A stretch of DNA of 64,000 nt, taken from NCBI GenBank assembly GCA_021791495.1, contig JAJYWN010000023.1:60562-124561 (forward strand), written 5' to 3'. The position numbers were made by a program, and so were the translations under genes. This stretch comes from Bacillota bacterium. GTDB taxonomy: Bacteria; Bacillota; Sulfobacillia; JAJYWN01. This document shows, one piece after another, positions 1-8,068 of the stretch (position 1 is the stretch's first letter; each line of letters opens with the position of its first letter). A model generated the notes under the pieces. That model made no database searches. It was given only the letters and a program-made list of their open reading frames with translations, and was not told the DNA's origin.

Positions 1-1733
1 ACGTGCTGGGTCGCGACAAGAACTCGGGCTATGCGGAGTACCAGAACGCAACCGAACGCATGGACGCCATCGCCCTGGTCTTCCCGGTGGTCTTCGTCCT
101 GGTCGCCATCCTCATTTGTCTGACCAGCATGAGTCGCATGGTTGAAGAACAGCGCGGCTTCATCGGCACCGCGAAAGCCCTTGGCTACAGCCGTGGCGCG
201 GTCGCGGTGAAGTTCCTGCTCTACGGGTCCCTGGCCGCCGTTGCCGGTTGCGCGGCGGGTGTGGTCGTCGGCTTCTCCTTCATGCCCACCGCCATCTTCA
301 AGGCGTATTCCATGCTGTTCACCCTGCCAAAGTTCATCCGGGTTTTCGACGTGCCCTTCGCTCTCGCCGCGCTGGCCGTCAGCCTGGCCGTGACCACCAT
401 CTCGGCCCTCTTCGTCTGCTACAGTGAACTGCAATCCCACGCGGCGCACCTGCTGCGTCCGCGCGCGCCCAAGGCCGGCAAGCGGGTCTGGCTGGAACGG
501 ATCGGCTTCTTGTGGCGCCGGATGAGTTTCACCCAGAAAGTCACCGCGCGGAACCTGATCCGTTACCGCAGCCGCTTCTACATGACGGTCGTGGGCGTCG
601 CCGGCTGCACCGCCTTGCTCCTCACCGGCCTTGGTCTCAACGACGCCCTGCGCGACATCGGCACCAAACAGTTCGGGGAAATCCACGTCTATCAGATGTC
701 CGTCGGCCTGAGGAACGACCTGACGTCAGCCGGATCCTCCAACGGGTCTGCGAGTGGGACGAATGACTCGGCCGCCGGCGGCTCCGCGGATCGTGCCAGC
801 GGCCGCGCCGCCATCGTTCAGACCCTTGAAAGGCAACCGGGTTTCGCGGGCAGCGAAGAGTTCCTGGAGCGGAACATCGACGTTTCCTTCAACGGCAAGG
901 AGAAGAGCTGTGGGCTCATCGTGCCGGCCGACACCGCGCGTATGAGCGACTTCATCCGGCTCCGCGACCGGGTCACCGGCCGGAGCGTGGGGCTGCCCGC
1001 CGATGCCGTGGTGCTGACCGAGAAGCTCGCCAGCCAGTTGGGCATCCACACCGGGGATTCGATCACCATCAAGAACGGCGACGAGAGGGAGGTCACGGCC
1101 AAGGTCGCGGACACGGCCGAGAACTACTTCTTACATTACCTCTACATGTCACCCGTCCTCTACCAGCGGCTTTACGGTGAGGTGCCCGGCTATAACCAGA
1201 TCAACGTCCGGCTGACCACGCCCTTGCCGGGCCAGCAAGAATCCAAGAAGGCCATCGTCCCGTTGGCGGGCGTCAGCGGGGTTGAGCTTATTGAGGAAAG
1301 CCAGGCCAGATTCCAGGACATCATCGACAGCATCAGCACCGTCTTCCTCATCCTGACCATCGCGGCGGCGGCGCTGTCTTTCACCGTTCTCTACACGCTC
1401 ACCACCATCAACATCAACGAGCGGCTGCGGGAAATCGCTACTATCAAGGTTCTGGGCTTCCACGACCGCGAGGTGGCGGGGTTCGTCCTGCGCGAGAACC
1501 TGGTCCTGGCGCTGATCGGAGCGGCGGGCGGGCTCGTCTTCGGCACCTACCTGGCCCGCTTCATCATCGGCACCGCCGAAGTGGACATGGTGATGTTCGG
1601 CCGGGAGATCCATCCGCTGAGCTACGTCATGGCCGCCGCCCTGACTATGGTCTTCACCGGGCTGGTGAACCTGGTGATGCTACGGCCGCTGGCCAGGATC
1701 GACATGATCGAGGCGCTGAAGACGGTGGAGTGA
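1..1733 (+). CDS. ABC transporter permease, FtsX/MacB type (5' end outside the window)
   Basis: This is the C-terminal 576 residues of a large inner-membrane permease; the frame is open to the window edge, so the start lies upstream. Residues about 20-150 form one FtsX domain with several membrane spans and the cytoplasmic coupling stretch EEQRGFIGTAKALG. A new membrane span at about 195-215 starts the second half, followed by a soluble extracytoplasmic domain (about 215-440) and a final FtsX domain (about 450-570) with the matching coupling stretch NERLREIATIKVLG. Such two-FtsX proteins work with an ATPase of the LolD/MacB type, usually encoded next door, here presumably before the window. 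The substrate cannot be read from the sequence. Family call is firm; the role (lipid, peptide or lipoprotein export) is open. Confidence 0.9.
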   Translation, partial: VLGRDKNSGYAEYQNATERMDAIALVFPVVFVLVAILICLTSMSRMVEEQRGFIGTAKALGYSRGAVAVKFLLYGSLAAVAGCAAGVVVGFSFMPTAIFKAYSMLFTLPKFIRVFDVPFALAALAVSLAVTTISALFVCYSELQSHAAHLLRPRAPKAGKRVWLERIGFLWRRMSFTQKVTARNLIRYRSRFYMTVVGVAGCTALLLTGLGLNDALRDIGTKQFGEIHVYQMSVGLRNDLTSAGSSNGSASGTNDSAAGGSADRASGRAAIVQTLERQPGFAGSEEFLERNIDVSFNGKEKSCGLIVPADTARMSDFIRLRDRVTGRSVGLPADAVVLTEKLASQLGIHTGDSITIKNGDEREVTAKVADTAENYFLHYLYMSPVLYQRLYGEVPGYNQINVRLTTPLPGQQESKKAIVPLAGVSGVELIEESQARFQDIIDSISTVFLILTIAAAALSFTVLYTLTTININERLREIATIKVLGFHDREVAGFVLRENLVLALIGAAGGLVFGTYLARFIIGTAEVDMVMFGREIHPLSYVMAAALTMVFTGLVNLVMLRPLARIDMIEALKTVE

Positions 1734-1881
1734 GCTGCATCTCCCATTGACCCTCCACCTTGATCCAAGCGCTATCCGCCTGCAGGTCGACGTCCGGTTC
1801 AGGCAAAGTGCCCGGATCGACCGGAACCACCTTGCGCCTGGAGCGACGCGTTTTGGCACCGGTTGACTCCCGATCCGTCAA
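1654..1881 (-). CDS. possible small protein, antisense-convergent (uncertain)
   Basis: A 75-codon frame starts at TTG 1881, seven bases after a good GGAGG ribosome binding site, and fills most of the gap after the FtsX gene. The first 50 residues are charged and contain the stretch DSAWIKVEGQWEMQ; the last 25 overlap the 3' end of the convergent permease gene and look like a shadow. I recognise no family. The ribosome binding site is the main argument; without homologues it may be a chance frame. Confidence 0.3.
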   Translation of the reverse strand: MTDRESTGAKTRRSRRKVVPVDPGTLPEPDVDLQADSAWIKVEGQWEMQLTPPSSAPRSCRSWPAAVASPGSPAR

Positions 1882-2020
1882 GTGGCGCCCTCCTCTCCAG
1901 CAAACATGACACCGCATCTCACCATTCGGTTCCCGGAGGTGAACGGCTCTCCTCTGGCCAAGGCGGACTGTGATGCCGCCGGACGTGATATGATGGGTCA
2001 CGAGGGAAGTGAGACGAGCC

Positions 2021-2452
2021 ATGGAACGTGCGGGTCCGGAGCCGGCCCAGAAACTCAAACTGATCCACGGGAATGCCACCGAGCTGGGCATCAAGGCTCA
2101 CACCAACGTCGGCCTGATCGGAGCGCCCGAAGGTTTCGAGGCCAAGCTCACACCCCTTCCGGAAGGGGCGGTCTTGAGCCGGACCATGGAACGCCCCTAC
2201 GACTTAGTGCTCTGGTTTCCCACCAGCCGCCAGGACTTGGAGGAGACTATCCGCCGTATGGCCGCCATTTCGGGGCGGGGCGGTCTCTGGGTGGTCTGGC
2301 CGAAGGCCTCCTCCAACGCCGCCTGCGATATCACCCAACCTTTCGTCCGCCGGACCGGCCTGGCCGCCGGCCTGGTAGACTATAAGTTAGCGGCCATCGA
2401 CGAGGTCTGGACGGGTCTCCGGTTCGCCCGTCGGGAACGGTCCAGGGTATAG
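2021..2452 (+). CDS. DUF3052-type protein
   Basis: A soluble protein of about 143 residues resembling the DUF3052 family of small, mainly bacterial proteins of unknown function. Family-like stretches are LGIKAHTNVGLIGAPEGFE near the N terminus, GGLWVVWPK in the middle and VDYKLAAIDEVWTGLRF at the end, a layout similar to a reduced methyltransferase-like fold without an obvious cofactor site. ATG 2021 is taken as the start because GAGGGA lies 13 bases upstream; GTG 2009 in the same frame is an alternative but sits almost on that site. It lies 11 bases before the aldo/keto reductase gene and could be co-transcribed with it. Confidence 0.75.
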   Translation: MERAGPEPAQKLKLIHGNATELGIKAHTNVGLIGAPEGFEAKLTPLPEGAVLSRTMERPYDLVLWFPTSRQDLEETIRRMAAISGRGGLWVVWPKASSNAACDITQPFVRRTGLAAGLVDYKLAAIDEVWTGLRFARRERSRV

Positions 2453-2463
2453 TAAAGGTAACC

Positions 2464-3669
2464 ATGAGCGATACCGTAGACGCTAACGCAAAGAGCACTG
2501 CGAGCCCGGGCCTGCCGCGCCGCGCCCTGGGGCGCACCGGCATCGACCTTTCCATGCTCGGCTTCGGCGGCTTCCACTTGGTGGAGATTCCGGCTCGTGC
2601 CGCCGACCGGCTGCTCAACCGCTACCTGGACGAAGGCGGGAACTACCTTGAAACCGCCGCCTCTTACGGCGATGGTGCCTCGGAAGCGAAAATCGGGGCA
2701 GCTGTGGCGCACCGCCGGGCCGAGTATCACCTTGCCACCAAGACCACACAGCGTACCGCCGCCGGCGCGGCCCAGGACCTTGAGAACAGCCTGCGCCGCC
2801 TGCAGACCGACCATGTGGACGTCTTTTTCATGCACAGCGTCGGTACCCTGAAGGACCTGGAAGCCATCCTCGCCCCCGAAGGGGCCCTGGAAGCGGCGGT
2901 CCAGGCGCGGGCGGACGGCAAGACTCGCTTCATCGGCATCACCGCCCACGGGCTGCCGGAGGCCCTCATCGGCGCCCTGGACGAGTACCCCTTCGACGTC
3001 CTGATGACCGGCATGAACTACTACGACCGTTTCAACTTCCCGGCGGTGGAGGCGTCCCTCATCCCCAAGGCCCAGAGGCTGGGCGCCGGTCTCCTCGCCA
3101 TGAAACCCATCGCCGATGGGTTCCTGTGGCGTTCTGCCACGGCCGCTTTCAGGTTTACCTGGGGCCTGCCCGTGACCGCCATCGTGGCCGGCATCAACAC
3201 CGAGGAGCAACTGGCCGCCGACCTGAACTGGGCCCGGCGCTGGACGCCGATGACGGAGGCGGAGCGCGAGGACCTTTTCCGGAGCGCTCCCGAGTTGGGC
3301 ACCTACGTCTGCCGCCAGTGCGGCGAATGCCTCCCCTGCGCCGCGGGCATCGACATCCCAAGGGTCTTCGAGCTGGAAGGTTGGTACGACCGCCAAATGC
3401 GGGACGGCGCCGTGCGCGACCCCGCCGAATACGGCATGCGCGAGCGCCTACGCTTCTGGTTCAATAACAAGGACCGGGCCCGCGAGGCCTATGCGGCGCT
3501 GCCGGTGAAGGCCGGCCGGTGCCGTGCGCTCCGCGACGCGGACGACGGCCGCCGCGGCTCCGAAATCGGTTGCTCCGACTGTGCCGTCCGCTGCCCTTAC
3601 GGCCTGAACATCCCCTCTAAACTGGACTACGCCGATTTCAAACTCGGCGGCGACCGCCTGCTTTTCTGA
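2464..3669 (+). CDS. aldo/keto reductase with C-terminal 4Fe-4S motifs
   Basis: A cytoplasmic oxidoreductase of 401 residues. Residues about 20-280 are an aldo/keto reductase barrel: GRTGIDLSMLGFGGFH at the start, the YLETAASYGDG stretch (active-site region), then HSVGTLKDLE and a shortened barrel end. The C-terminal part carries cysteine motifs CRQCGECLPC at about 283 and CSDCAVRCPYG near the end, as in the COG1453 group of ferredoxin-like aldo/keto reductases. These proteins are common in anaerobes; electron donor and substrate are unknown. The canonical tyrosine of aldo/keto reductases appears as ASYGDG. The start ATG 2464 is 9 bases after a weak GTAAAGGT-like site. Confidence 0.88.
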   Translation: MSDTVDANAKSTASPGLPRRALGRTGIDLSMLGFGGFHLVEIPARAADRLLNRYLDEGGNYLETAASYGDGASEAKIGAAVAHRRAEYHLATKTTQRTAAGAAQDLENSLRRLQTDHVDVFFMHSVGTLKDLEAILAPEGALEAAVQARADGKTRFIGITAHGLPEALIGALDEYPFDVLMTGMNYYDRFNFPAVEASLIPKAQRLGAGLLAMKPIADGFLWRSATAAFRFTWGLPVTAIVAGINTEEQLAADLNWARRWTPMTEAEREDLFRSAPELGTYVCRQCGECLPCAAGIDIPRVFELEGWYDRQMRDGAVRDPAEYGMRERLRFWFNNKDRAREAYAALPVKAGRCRALRDADDGRRGSEIGCSDCAVRCPYGLNIPSKLDYADFKLGGDRLLF

Positions 3670-3816
3670 TGAACGTCGCGAAAGCCCGCTAAGCTATGAA
3701 AGAAAACAGTCGCCATGACCGTTAATAGGTCAGAATCGCCCAAGCAGAGCAAAAAGGACTGCAGCCAGAATGACGGCGGCAGCAGGAGCGAGGGGCAGAG
3801 CGGCGGAGGGTCAGGC

Positions 3817-4524
3817 GTGAGCCAGGTGGCGGCGGGACAGAAGGTTCTCTCCTTTTTCGGCCGTGGTGTCGCCGCCAAAGGCACAGCGCCGATTGCGACT
3901 GCCACTGCCACTGCCGAGCGGATCGCCGCGGCACCAGCCGCCCTCGACCTTGAACGCCTTTCCGTCGCCGCCGCCCGCGGCGACCGCGAAGCCTTCCGGA
4001 CTATGGTCGACGTCACCGGCGGACGGCTTTACTCCTTGGCCAATCACCTGCTCGGAGACGCCGCCGAGGCTAACGACGCAGTCCAGGAAGCCTACCTGCG
4101 CGCCTACCTGAACCTGGGACGCTTCCAGCCGCGCGGGGCCGGGGCCTGCCTGGCCTGGCTCCGTCGCATAACCCTGAACGTTTGCCGGGACTGGCTGCGC
4201 ACCAAGCGGCCGGCGCCCTTGGGCGACCTCGAACCTTACGTGTCGCGGGACGGGAGTACGGGAGGATTGGCCGGGACCTGGTCGACCTCCGACGCGGCGG
4301 ACCCCTTCGAGTCCCTGGCCCTGGACGACGAAGATGTCCGGCAGGCCGTGCGGGCCTTGCCGGTGATGTATCGCGAAGTCGTGGTGCTGCGCTACGGTCA
4401 CGACCTCAGCTACAGCGAAATCGCCCGGACCCTGGGCGAAGGTGAGAATACGGTAGCGACAAGGCTGCGCCGGGCACTGATCATGCTCCGGAAGGGCTTG
4501 TCAGAGCGGGGTGAACGTTCGTGA
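3817..4524 (+). CDS. ECF-type RNA polymerase sigma factor
   Basis: A sigma-70 family factor of the extracytoplasmic-function group. Region 2 is seen as LGDAAEANDAVQEAYLRAY followed by AWLRRITLNVCRDWLR; region 4 is the helix-turn-helix LSYSEIARTLGEGENTVATR. I place the start at GTG 3817 because a perfect GGAGGG lies 6 bases upstream, while ATG 3715 in the same frame has no ribosome binding site and would add an unusual Ser/Gly-rich tail. The last codons overlap the next gene by 4 bases (GTGA), typical of a sigma/anti-sigma pair. The operon continues with membrane proteins, so the response is probably to envelope stress. Target promoters cannot be deduced here. Confidence 0.9.
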   Translation: MSQVAAGQKVLSFFGRGVAAKGTAPIATATATAERIAAAPAALDLERLSVAAARGDREAFRTMVDVTGGRLYSLANHLLGDAAEANDAVQEAYLRAYLNLGRFQPRGAGACLAWLRRITLNVCRDWLRTKRPAPLGDLEPYVSRDGSTGGLAGTWSTSDAADPFESLALDDEDVRQAVRALPVMYREVVVLRYGHDLSYSEIARTLGEGENTVATRLRRALIMLRKGLSERGERS

Positions 4525-4886
4525 AAGGTCAAGGCTTGGAAGAGCGGCTTAGTCAGGCGCTGCGACCCGTAGACGCGCCGGGAGGGCTGACCGACGCGGT
4601 GATGGCAAGGGTCGCGGCGGCCGGCGCGAGTGGTGTGGCGGCGAGGTATATCTCCGTGCCTTGGTGGCGCTTGAGCATAACCCCAGCAACGGGAGCGGCT
4701 TGCCTGGGGCTCGCCCTCATGGGGGTATTCATTTCCGTGGCTGAGGCGGCGGCCAGCGGCACGACGACCCCAGCCTCAGGACACCTTGCCCGAGAGATGA
4801 CCGGTGTCGGCACCACCGTCCAACTCTGGATAGTGAACCTACAGCTCCGGGTGATGGAGATCATCGCCAGACTTAGCGGGGTTTGA
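4521..4886 (+). CDS. putative anti-sigma factor, single-pass membrane protein
   Basis: A 121-residue protein translated from GTG 4521, overlapping the sigma factor stop by 4 bases. The first 45 residues are soluble and charged (LEERLSQALRPVDAPGG), followed by one membrane span at about 55-76 (GAACLGLALMGVFISVAEA) and an amphipathic tail. Position, size and topology match anti-sigma factors that hold an ECF factor at the membrane, but no zinc-binding HxxxCxxC motif is visible, so the call rests on context. Confidence 0.6.
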   Translation: MKGQGLEERLSQALRPVDAPGGLTDAVMARVAAAGASGVAARYISVPWWRLSITPATGAACLGLALMGVFISVAEAAASGTTTPASGHLAREMTGVGTTVQLWIVNLQLRVMEIIARLSGV

Positions 4887-4900
4887 AGGAGGAAAGCACT

Positions 4901-5512
4901 GTGAACACAAGTCCAACGGCCCGGCGAGGCATTCCGGGGAAAAGCCCGTTCCTGGCGGCCATCTTGTCGCTCATCCCGGGAGTAGGCCATCTTTACTTGG
5001 GGTTGGCGACCAAGGGGTTGGCCTTGCTCACTATCACCCTTGGTGGGTTCGTCCTCATGGTGGTGGCGCCCATGGTTGCCTCCATGGGACCGCGGCCGGA
5101 AGCCATGGTCAGCGTCGTCGTGTACTTCCTCCTCATTGCGCCGGTCTGCCTCTTCTACAGCATGTTCGATGCCTATCACATCGCCAAAGGTTCTCCGGTC
5201 GAGGATCTGCCACTGGGCCGGAAGAAGCCGGCGACAGACACGTCTGCAGGGGCGGCGACGGGTGCGGCCGCCGTGGAGAGCGCAGGGGAGCAAGCCGACC
5301 CAGCCTACCTGGAATACTGCTGCGCGGTCAATAACCAGCGGTCTCTGACCTGGGGCGTTATTTTGACCCTGACCGGGCTGTTGTCCTTGGGGTGGACGGT
5401 GGGCGGGTACCGGATGACCTACCTCCTGCGCCTGTGGCCCCTGGTATTGGTCGCTTTAGGACTCGTGATCCTGGCCGGTAACCTGCGCCGGTCCAGGGAC
5501 GCCCGGTTCTGA
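4901..5512 (+). CDS. polytopic membrane protein of the sigma-factor operon
   Basis: About 203 residues with hydrophobic spans near the N terminus (ILSLIPGVGHLYLGLATKGL, a TM2-domain-like beginning), two more before residue 100, then a hydrophilic Ala-rich linker and two C-terminal spans, the last ending LVLVALGLVILAGNLRR. GTG 4901 is the start because AAGGAGG ends 8 bases before it; the earlier TTG 4883 lies upstream of that site. The C-terminal pair of spans resembles LiaI/LiaF-type N-terminal domains, as in the next gene. Function unknown; co-expressed with the sigma factor. Confidence 0.7.
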   Translation: MNTSPTARRGIPGKSPFLAAILSLIPGVGHLYLGLATKGLALLTITLGGFVLMVVAPMVASMGPRPEAMVSVVVYFLLIAPVCLFYSMFDAYHIAKGSPVEDLPLGRKKPATDTSAGAATGAAAVESAGEQADPAYLEYCCAVNNQRSLTWGVILTLTGLLSLGWTVGGYRMTYLLRLWPLVLVALGLVILAGNLRRSRDARF

Positions 5513-5539
5513 ACCTTTCGGACGAGAGGAAGTGGGGAA

Positions 5540-6673
5540 ATGTCGCCCATCCGGGTGCTAAGAACAGGTAATATCGGGCTGGCTGCCAGCCTGATGATCA
5601 TCGGCGGTGTGCTGCTGGCGGCGAATTTTGGCCGGCCGGTAGACCAGCTCCTGATGTGGTGGCCCCTGGTGCCGCTGGCTATTGGCCTCGAAATGCTGGT
5701 CAAGTACGCCTATGCCCGGCGGCGCGGCGGGATTCAGCTAGTGATCGAGCGGTGGGCCATCACTCTCAGCATCTTGGTCATCATTTTCGGTCTGGTACTG
5801 ACCCCCATCCGCCACTTTACGATGAACGGCTCGCTGCCCTTCATAAACCTCTCGGGTGATGTGGGACGGGCGTTCGGCATTGCCTTGGGGTCGAACGTCT
5901 CCCGGGCCGAACACTCCGCCACGCTCACTTCCACCGAAGCGCTGAAAGCCGGGGATAGGCTGGTGTTTCACGCGATAGCCGGCAGCGTGCGCGTGACGGG
6001 TCAGACAGGGACGGACAAGGTCACCGCCAGCTACAAGGTGACCACTCGCGATCGCTCCGAAGCGGCGGCGCAGACCTTGGCCGATGGAGTTAGTGTGGTG
6101 GCGACCAAGACAGGGAACATCATGGAACTGCAGACGCGGGGCATCCCCGCACAGATGGGTTCGGGTCCGGATTTTCCCAGCGTCGCCCTGGACATCGAGG
6201 TGACGGTTCCGCCCGAGGTCGAAGTGGCGGTGGACTCCAAGTTCGGCTCTGTCACGGTCGAAGGTATAAACGCTAACGTGCGGGCCGAGACCAAATTCGG
6301 CGAAGTCAAGGTGAACAAGGTCGAAGGGTCCATCTACGCTTCGACCGACTACGGTGAAGTGCAACTCCGGGACGTCAGCGGGGACGTCGACGCCGGGTCG
6401 CAGTTTGGCAAAGTCTCGTGCTTCCTGTCCAATGTTACAGGGCCCTGCCGGCTATCCACCAAGTTCGGCGGTGTGGAATGCGCCGTTCCCCAGGTGGCCG
6501 GCCTGAACTACACGATCAATGCCCAGGCTACCCGGGGGCGGGTCAGTTCGCCGCTGCCGATGAGCGTTACGACCCAGGGAATGCGGTCCACCGGGACATA
6601 CAAGGTCGGCAACGGCCAGAACATCATCGACTTGCAGGCTGATTTCGGGGAGATCACTATTCTGCCGAGGTAG
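5540..6673 (+). CDS. LiaF-like membrane protein with DUF4097-type beta-helix domain
   Basis: A 377-residue protein. Two spans at about 10-28 and 38-55 and a third at about 72-90 form a LiaI/LiaF-like membrane part. From about residue 130 a repetitive domain follows with a recurring FG-EV/KV pattern (SKFGSVTVEG, TKFGEVKVNK, TDYGEVQLRD, SQFGKVSC, TKFGGVEC), the signature of DUF4097-type beta-helical domains. Proteins of this kind act in envelope-stress circuits of Gram-positive bacteria. The gene is the last of the ECF operon; a stem-loop terminator follows at 6714-6748. Confidence 0.8.
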   Translation: MSPIRVLRTGNIGLAASLMIIGGVLLAANFGRPVDQLLMWWPLVPLAIGLEMLVKYAYARRRGGIQLVIERWAITLSILVIIFGLVLTPIRHFTMNGSLPFINLSGDVGRAFGIALGSNVSRAEHSATLTSTEALKAGDRLVFHAIAGSVRVTGQTGTDKVTASYKVTTRDRSEAAAQTLADGVSVVATKTGNIMELQTRGIPAQMGSGPDFPSVALDIEVTVPPEVEVAVDSKFGSVTVEGINANVRAETKFGEVKVNKVEGSIYASTDYGEVQLRDVSGDVDAGSQFGKVSCFLSNVTGPCRLSTKFGGVECAVPQVAGLNYTINAQATRGRVSSPLPMSVTTQGMRSTGTYKVGNGQNIIDLQADFGEITILPR

Positions 6674-6713
6674 AATACGCCGGTCCCTTCGGAAGAAGCC
6701 GGGCGCTAGTGAG

Positions 6714-6748
6714 AGCCGCGATGAGGAGATCGCGGCTTTCCGCTTTTC
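6714..6748 (+). terminator. intrinsic terminator of the ECF sigma operon
   Basis: A perfect 9-bp stem AGCCGCGAT/ATCGCGGCT (6714-6722 with 6729-6737) closes a 6-base loop and is followed by a T-rich stretch (TTTCCGCTTTTC). It separates the sigma operon from the iron operon. Confidence 0.75.
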
Positions 6749-6773
6749 TAAGTGGAAAGATTGAGAAAGACGG

Positions 6774-6802
6774 TTGGCAACGGCTCTTTTCCGGTTTATA
6801 AT
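6774..6802 (+). promoter_or_regulatory. sigma-A type promoter of the dtxR-feoAB operon
   Basis: TTGGCA (6774-6779) and a consensus TATAAT (6797-6802) are separated by exactly 17 bases. The palindromic operator starts within the -10 element, so repressor binding would block RNA polymerase directly. Confidence 0.8.
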
Positions 6803-6818
6803 TTAGGTAGACCTAAAT
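6801..6818 (+). promoter_or_regulatory. DtxR-family operator
   Basis: ATTTAGGTAGACCTAAAT is a perfect palindrome (8+2+8). TTAGGT half sites are known from DtxR/IdeR boxes. It overlaps the -10 element and lies 67 bases upstream of a DtxR-family gene, which points to iron-dependent autorepression of dtxR-feoAB. Confidence 0.75.
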
Positions 6819-6885
6819 CCAAATGGTGGCGCAACCTTAGAGACAGGTATCGGGTCGGCTAATCGTCACGAGATGGAGGCGAACC

Positions 6886-7593
6886 ATGTCGCGCAGGACA
6901 CCGGGTCTCGAAGAGTACCTCGAGTCCCTTTACAAGCTGAGCGACGGACGAGTGGGGGAACCGGTGACCACTTCGGCTTTGGCATCGGACCTTGGCGTAG
7001 CGCCTGCTTCCGTTACAGAGATGGTCAAGCGCCTGGGCGAACAGGGGCTGGTCGAGCACGTTCCGTATAAGGGGGCCAGTCTAACCGACACCGGCCTGAC
7101 CGAAGGGGCGGCCATGGTCCGCAACCACCGGCTTTGGGAGCGGTTTCTGGTCGACGTGCTACGCATGGACTGGGACGAGGTGCACGACGAAGCGTGTGCT
7201 CTGGAACACGCCACTTCACCTCATCTCGCCGAGCATCTGGCCGCTTTTCTTTCGAATCCGGAGACTTGCCCCCACGGGTACCCTCTTCCGCCCACCACGG
7301 CGGCCGGTCGGGTAGTCCGGAAGGGAAACTCAGGCCCGAGTCCCAACGCCTCCGGTCGCCCCCTTTACGACCTGGAGCCTGGATTCGTGGGAGAGGTTTC
7401 GGCGGTGGAGGAGACTCCGGAGCTTCTGAGATATTGTGCTGAAGCCGGGTTGGTGCCGGGGGCCAGAGTTACGGTGGTCTCGCGACACCCGATCGAGCCC
7501 ATTTTGGAGGTGCGTGTGGGCGAAAGTGGCCAGGCCGCGGGGCGTACATTGTCCGTGGGCCCGCGTCTGGGCCGCTGCGTCCGCGTGAAGTAG
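6886..7593 (+). CDS. DtxR/MntR-family metal-dependent repressor
   Basis: 235 residues. The N-terminal winged helix (about 5-65) has the DtxR start LEEYLESLYKL and helix-turn-helix TSALASDLGVAPASVTEMVK; the middle (about 70-145) is the metal-binding and dimerisation domain with NHRLWERFLVDVL and the His/Glu/Cys-rich run DEVHDEACALEH; residues about 165-235 form an SH3/FeoA-like domain (LEPGFVGEVSAVEE ... LVPGARVTVVSRHP). ATG 6886 has GGAGG six bases before it. Followed by feoA and feoB, so it most likely senses Fe(II) and represses its own operon through the palindrome at 6801-6818; Mn(II) sensing cannot be excluded. Confidence 0.92.
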   Translation: MSRRTPGLEEYLESLYKLSDGRVGEPVTTSALASDLGVAPASVTEMVKRLGEQGLVEHVPYKGASLTDTGLTEGAAMVRNHRLWERFLVDVLRMDWDEVHDEACALEHATSPHLAEHLAAFLSNPETCPHGYPLPPTTAAGRVVRKGNSGPSPNASGRPLYDLEPGFVGEVSAVEETPELLRYCAEAGLVPGARVTVVSRHPIEPILEVRVGESGQAAGRTLSVGPRLGRCVRVK

Positions 7594-7699
7594 AGAAGCC
7601 GGGGCGAACGCGAATAGGCCGGACGCAGGCAGGCCTAACGCGAAAGGCCGAGCGCGAGAAGCGCGGGCCAGGACGATCTTGACGAAAGGGAGTCCAGCT

Positions 7700-8068
7700 A
7701 TGAGTACCAGTAATCGCCATCTTAGACGCAGTCGGAATGATGCTACCGCCGAGGCCATTCTCCTTGCGGCCTTGGCCGCGGGGGAAGAGGCCACCTTCGT
7801 GGGCCTGGGAGACACGGTCGTTCCGGGACTGGCTTGGAAGTCCGGAGCAGGGAAGACCAGCAGCCGGACCTCCACGGCCTCTGGCGCCAACGCCGGGACC
7901 CTGGCGGAACGCCTGGCAGCCCTGGGTTTTGTGCCGGGCGCCATGATCGCGGTCGAGTCCAACACGGGGCGGGGCCCGATCATTGTGAACATCCGTGGCG
8001 CCCGGGTGGCCATTGGCCGGGGGCAGGCCGGAAAAATGCTGGTCCGTCGAAAGGGGGTCGCGCGATGA
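7700..8068 (+). CDS. feoA: ferrous iron transport protein A, extended
   Basis: 122 residues with the FeoA SH3-like fold at the C-terminal end: LAERLAALGFVPGAMIAVESN, then GPIIVNIRGARVAIGRGQAGKMLV. FeoA is normally about 75-80 residues; here about 35 N-terminal residues and a Ser/Thr/Gly-rich loop (KTSSRTSTASGANAG) are added. ATG 7700 follows AAAGGGA. The stop overlaps the feoB start as ATGA, so translation is probably coupled. Acts in the cytoplasm as partner of FeoB. Confidence 0.88.
   Translation: MSTSNRHLRRSRNDATAEAILLAALAAGEEATFVGLGDTVVPGLAWKSGAGKTSSRTSTASGANAGTLAERLAALGFVPGAMIAVESNTGRGPIIVNIRGARVAIGRGQAGKMLVRRKGVAR

Noticed and set aside
2380..3396. 338-codon open frame on the minus strand
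   Set aside because: Fully antisense to the aldo/keto reductase; a typical shadow frame in GC-rich DNA with no ribosome binding site and no family resemblance.
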